From Brevibacillus daliensis (GTDB lineage: Bacteria > Bacillota > Bacilli > Brevibacillales > Brevibacillaceae): a DNA stretch of 64,000 nt. How positions within the stretch are numbered: the first letter of the stretch is position 1; each line of letters begins with the position of its first letter. A program made the position numbers and the translations under genes. The stretch spans positions 169,090-233,089 of the forward strand of contig NZ_JAJISB010000008.1 of assembly GCF_021245735.1 (NCBI RefSeq), written 5' to 3'. Of the stretch, positions 60,944-64,000 are shown in pieces. Below the pieces are notes generated by a model. It saw nothing but the letters and a program-made list of their open reading frames with translations. It was not told the DNA's origin and made no database searches.

Positions 60944-61131
60944 ATGAAAAGTGAATTGTTCTACAAAAACCTGAAAACCATTTTTAATAAAGGTACAGGC
61001 TTTTTTTCTGGATAACTCATTCACTAAATCCTTATTGGCTATTATTCTCACTGCGGGCGTTTGGCGGTTTTTTCTTCGGGGCTATTCCTGCGATGGTACA
61101 GGGATTTAATACGCTTACACTATTTAGTTAA
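60944..61131 (+). pseudogene. Small gene frameshifted at a T7 run
   Basis: AAAGGAGGTG sets an ATG at 60944. The frame MKSELFYKNLKTIFNKGTGF stops at 61015, but after the seven T at 61001-61007 another frame continues without interruption as WITHSLNPYWLLFSLRAFGG and FFFGAIPAMVQGFNTLTLFS to a stop at 61131. One extra T would fuse them into a 62-residue protein with a hydrophobic C-terminal half. It may be a broken gene, a slippage-controlled gene, or a sequencing error. Confidence 0.55.
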
Positions 61132-61171
61132 CACACTAAATTTCAGGAATTTTTGTGGTATTTCTAATAGA

Positions 61172-61206
61172 TTGACTGATTAAGCCCAATATGTTCTAAT
61201 AAAACT
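61172..61206 (+). promoter_or_regulatory. Promoter plus half-Ter, duplicate of the rtp control region
   Basis: TTGACT, a 17-base spacer and TCTAAT are followed by the same bases as in Ter site 1: ATGTTCTAATAAAACT (16 identical). The flank also matches the rtp promoter at further positions (TTGAC, AGCC). The B half of the Ter is missing. It is 320 bases upstream of the SLH gene, in a region with no other gene. Confidence 0.5.
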
Positions 61207-61525
61207 TGAGTATATATTTTGTCCTGACCGAGTTTGCAATGTAAACAAACTTAGCGGGGCATAACTACTACAACTTAGTGAAATAGTGTCCAAATTTTCA
61301 AGTGGACATTTCACTAAAATTATTTGGGTAATTATAGGGGATATCAGCAGTGCACTGATCTATAGTTACTTAAGTAATACATAAATACATAATAGGGGGT
61401 AGTATAGAGAAAAAGAGTAATTTGTTGCTATCGACCTAAGTTAAAGTCTTAAACCGGTTCTAGTTCAAAAATTATCACAGACTAAGTTTGTCAAACAGTC
61501 ACAGTGAAATTAGGGGAGATATGAA

Positions 61526-63004
61526 TTGAAAAAGTCTTTGAAAAACTCAGTAGCTATTACGACAGCACTATGTACGGTATTAGGGAGTGCTGGATTAGTT
61601 CCAACTTTTGAATTTGGGACTACGAAAGCGTATGCATCCTCTCAAGGAACAGGAGTTACTGGGGAAGAAACTACACCTCCGACAGTTAAACCTGAGAAGA
61701 AGAATATTTATGCTAAAGATATTGAAGTTTCTGAAGGTAAATTAGATCCCAAGTTTAAAAAGGATAAATATAGGTATGAAGTAGAAGTTCCTTATGAAGA
61801 CGATACTATTAAAATTAGAGTTACCGTAGATGAGACTGACTTTAAAGATCCCGTAATTAAAGTTGATGGAGATAAAGTCACAAACGGTAGATATTCTGAT
61901 AAAATTTATCTAGATGCAGGCAGTAACAAAATAAAGGTAGAGATCAAGGATAAAGACGGGAATAAAGAGGAATATACCATTACCGTTTTCCGTGAAAAAG
62001 AAGATAGAGATAAATACAAAGATGATAATGACAATTACAACAACTCTAATTATTCTAGTTCAGACGGTAAGTCTGGTTCCAAATCATTCAGTTTCGTAAG
62101 TAAACCAAGTGTTGATAATTTGAAAGCTAGTGATATGTTAGGTAGACATGCTGGTCACATTGCATTTCCTGAAACCCTTGAATTAAAATCAGGCGCTATT
62201 TCCGCCACACTTAATTCGTATGATACAGTTAAGCTGTCTAAAGCAAAATCCGAAGGTAAACAGCTTCGCATGTATTATTACAATGCTAATTCTAAAAAAT
62301 GGGTAGCTCTTTCATCTAAAGCAACCATGAATGGTAATTACGCTCAAGTAACAGCTAATACCGTAACAGGTGTACCTACTTGGTATGCTATCTTTGCAGT
62401 TAATCAACCTACTTTTGTAGATACTGCTAACCATTGGGCAGTCAATTCAATTGATCGTCTATCCGGTATTGGAATTTTTGAAGGTTATAAAGTAAAAAAT
62501 GGTTATACCTTCAAGCCAAATAGCCAAGTTTCTAAAGCAGAACTTTCTACTACTTTATCTAAAATCTTAGGAGTCTCTGTTAGTCAAAACGACTACACTA
62601 TGTACAATGTTCTTCATAAATTAGATAGCGGAGAAGAACAATCTATTATTTCCACAATGCAAGGTGTACCTACTTGGGCTAATTCCTATGTAGCTCCACT
62701 TAAAAAATCAAATGTTATTCCTGAACACTTTAGCGTCAACTTTAACGGGGGTCAAATGGTAACGAGAGCAGAAGCTGGTGTATTCATCACAAACGCTCTT
62801 AAATCAATCCCTGGGTTCAATGTACAGGCTCTAAACGTGCGCACTTTTGCAGACGGTAGCAACGTTCCTGCTTGGGCAGTAGACAAAATTGACTATCGAA
62901 TTATGAAAGGTGATTCAAAAGGCAATTTAAATCCAAATCAACCAATTAGTAGAGCTGAATTAGCTTCAATGCTAGATCGCACACTTCAAACATTAGGTTG
63001 GTAA
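61526..63004 (+). CDS. SLH-domain cell-surface protein with cadherin-like domain
   Basis: A 492-residue secreted protein: signal peptide (residues 1-37, ending KAYASS), a cadherin-like beta-sandwich (about residues 60-155, DIEVSEGKLDPKFKKDKYRY then NKIKVEIKDKDGNKEEYTIT), an Asn/Ser-rich linker, a middle beta region, and three S-layer homology units at the C-terminus (FVDTANHWAVNSIDRLSGIG, WANSYVAPLKKSNVIPEHFS, AWAVDKIDYRIMKGDSKGNL). SLH units bind pyruvylated secondary wall polymer, so the protein is held on the cell wall. TTG start follows GGGGAGAT. The ligand is unknown. Confidence 0.88.
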   Translation: MKKSLKNSVAITTALCTVLGSAGLVPTFEFGTTKAYASSQGTGVTGEETTPPTVKPEKKNIYAKDIEVSEGKLDPKFKKDKYRYEVEVPYEDDTIKIRVTVDETDFKDPVIKVDGDKVTNGRYSDKIYLDAGSNKIKVEIKDKDGNKEEYTITVFREKEDRDKYKDDNDNYNNSNYSSSDGKSGSKSFSFVSKPSVDNLKASDMLGRHAGHIAFPETLELKSGAISATLNSYDTVKLSKAKSEGKQLRMYYYNANSKKWVALSSKATMNGNYAQVTANTVTGVPTWYAIFAVNQPTFVDTANHWAVNSIDRLSGIGIFEGYKVKNGYTFKPNSQVSKAELSTTLSKILGVSVSQNDYTMYNVLHKLDSGEEQSIISTMQGVPTWANSYVAPLKKSNVIPEHFSVNFNGGQMVTRAEAGVFITNALKSIPGFNVQALNVRTFADGSNVPAWAVDKIDYRIMKGDSKGNLNPNQPISRAELASMLDRTLQTLGW

Positions 63005-63066
63005 AATAAAAAGGGATAGGGTGGTCATAGCCCCGTCAAGTAGACAGTAAAAAAAGAGTAAATTCG

Positions 63067-63461
63067 TTATGCGGCGATCGCTACTCGGTATTCTACCGGG
63101 GAGAGATCGCCAAATTTTTTCTGGAAACGTTCCTGGTTGTAGTAGGTAATATATTCAGTAATCAGTTTTCGAGCGTCACTCATCGCATGAGCCTCCGCAC
63201 CTTTTTTTGGTTAATTAGAAGCCCTTCTTTGCATAGTGCCGTACGCATACGCTTATAGCCGAAATAAGGTCGGAGTCGATGAATGGCAAGAATATGTTCC
63301 TTTAGATTGGTATCCAGCTCAAAACGAGTCTTACGTGATCCTAAGGCAGTTTTCCACTTGTAGTAACCAGCCCGTGATACCTCTGCAATCTTACAAAGAG
63401 TAATGATGGGATATGTTTGACTCATTTTTTCGATGGTGCCGAACCTGGCTTGCTTATCCAA
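63067..63461 (-). pseudogene. IS3 transposase orfB, N- and C-terminal pieces only
   Basis: The first piece (63180-63461) encodes the OrfB N-terminal helper region: KMSQTYPIITLCKIAEVSRA then GYYKWKTALGSRK, HILAIHRLRPYFGYKRM and KKVRRLMR. The second piece (63067-63183, another frame) encodes ITEYITYYNQERFQKKFGDL SPVEYR, the OrfB C-terminus. The rve/DDE core that should lie between is gone, with the two pieces joined at ATGA. Inactive. Confidence 0.8.
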
Positions 63462-63484
63462 CTTTCCTCCTCATGTAGATTCGG

Positions 63485-63752
63485 ATTGAGCTTTTTCAGA
63501 TTTTCTACCTGCACTCTCAATTAGGCATTTTCCTCTTCTACGTTGTTGGATTTCTTCTTAATCCAGCGTCCTCGATAACGATTCTCCATTTTGATGTTTG
63601 CGAACCCAGGTGATGATTTGAGCATCGCTTTTAATTCCTAATCTTTCTCAAATCATTGCATAGCTCCACTGGTCTTCGCCCCGTAGACGAACAGCTTCTT
63701 TTTTGATTTCTTCACTATATCGAGTAAAAACTTGTCCCTTTTTTGGTGGCAT
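63485..63752 (-). pseudogene. IS3 orfA remnant with in-frame stops
   Basis: From ATG at 63752 the frame reads PPKKGQVFTRYSEEIKKEAV and RLRGEDQWSYAMI, then a stop, then ERLGIKSDAQIITWVRKHQN and a further stop. This is an IS3-type OrfA helix-turn-helix protein with at least two nonsense codons. Confidence 0.7.
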
Positions 63753-63822
63753 GAAAAAACCCCTCCGGTCAACAGTAAAGAGTCTATGATATCATGAACT
63801 CTTTTTTTACTGTCTGCCGTAA

Positions 63823-64000
63823 GGGGATAATACCAGTAAAGAGTTTATCTAGCGAATATGGTGTTTCAGAAGTAACCATTTATAAATGGGTGAAAGAATT
63901 TACTCCTTTCGGAGAAGGGGAACAAATGATTACACCTAAAGAAGTTGTTGCTATGCAGAAAGAAATGCTCCGATTAAAGCAGGAAAATGAAATTCTATAA
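63823..64000 (+). pseudogene. Partial OrfA of a second IS3/IS150-like element
   Basis: From about 63827 the plus-strand frame encodes IPVKSLSSEYGVSEVTIYKW then VKEFTPF, and a leucine-zipper end AMQKEMLRLKQENEIL, typical of IS150/IS3 OrfA. Its N-terminus is missing and is replaced by the terminal repeat of the first IS, so one element seems to have inserted into or next to the other. A stop codon follows ENEIL at the very end of the window, where intact relatives usually continue with KKA. Confidence 0.7.

Larger units (their letters stand above)
63031..63826 (-). mobile_element. IS3-family insertion sequence, internally deleted
   Basis: About 0.8 kb bounded by terminal inverted repeats at 63031-63059 and 63798-63826, which share the block AGACAGTAAAAAAAGAGT and CCCC tips (about 24 of 29). 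It holds remnants of orfA and orfB on the minus strand. The central DDE catalytic part of orfB is missing, so it cannot move on its own, although both ends survive. Confidence 0.75.

Overview
The window reads as chromosomal DNA of an AT-rich, spore-forming member of the Bacillales, most likely a Brevibacillus-type organism (inference). The reasons are the strong Gram-positive ribosome binding sites, frequent TTG/GTG starts, an exosporium-type collagen-like protein, LytR-CpsA-Psr and YkyA envelope proteins, an SLH surface protein, a YdjO-type small protein and a single XerS-type recombinase. No rRNA, tRNA, CRISPR array or prophage was seen.

Layout. 0-8.5 kb: a cation symporter, small membrane proteins, and a loose cluster of a lipoprotein, a DUF350 membrane protein and a glutathionylspermidine-synthase-like ligase, then a ResA/TlpA redoxin with a polytopic partner. 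A 580-base gap at 3.9-4.5 kb holds two long inverted repeats. 8.8-17.3 kb: type II IPP isomerase, an MFS carrier, a complete ECF transporter (A1, A2, T, S), an M20 amidohydrolase and an EcsC protein. 17.4-20.7 kb: an ABC-F ATPase and XerS, the latter with a LexA-like box. 20.9-25.8 kb: a Ser-run/collagen-like spore surface protein, then a cobalamin riboswitch with terminator controlling nrdI-nrdE-nrdF. 26-33 kb: a soluble PAS chemoreceptor, cell-wall genes, a TetR-regulated paired SMR exporter with two matching palindromic operators, and a small protein with a caspase-like His/Cys pattern.

33.4-40.3 kb is a copper/redox-flavoured block: a multicopper oxidase lipoprotein with a Met-rich insert, DUF2933-like small proteins, a two-component system and a NusG-II-type protein, mixed with decayed genes (an NlpC/P60 remnant and an lgt copy that has lost its middle). 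40.5-53.3 kb holds hydrolases, a fosB pseudogene, a flavin monooxygenase, a gamma-carbonic anhydrase, GNATs, and a MarR-MFS pair with two near-identical 26-base operator candidates.

The most notable element is at 53.45-53.97 kb. A gene whose product closely resembles the Bacillus subtilis replication terminator protein (RTP) is preceded by two inverted sites that match the B. subtilis Ter consensus, and its predicted promoter overlaps the first site. This is the arrangement of the B. subtilis terminus (IRI/IRII-rtp), so the window probably contains the chromosome replication terminus. A second copy of the promoter plus half a Ter site lies at 61.17 kb. 54-64 kb continues with a LOG protein, a MazG-like enzyme, an HxlR/SDR pair, an alkylation-repair operon (2OG oxygenase, Ada, Ogt), an SLH protein and IS3-family remnants. 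Several genes here (lgt, NlpC/P60, fosB, the IS3 transposase) are broken by internal deletions that leave both ends.
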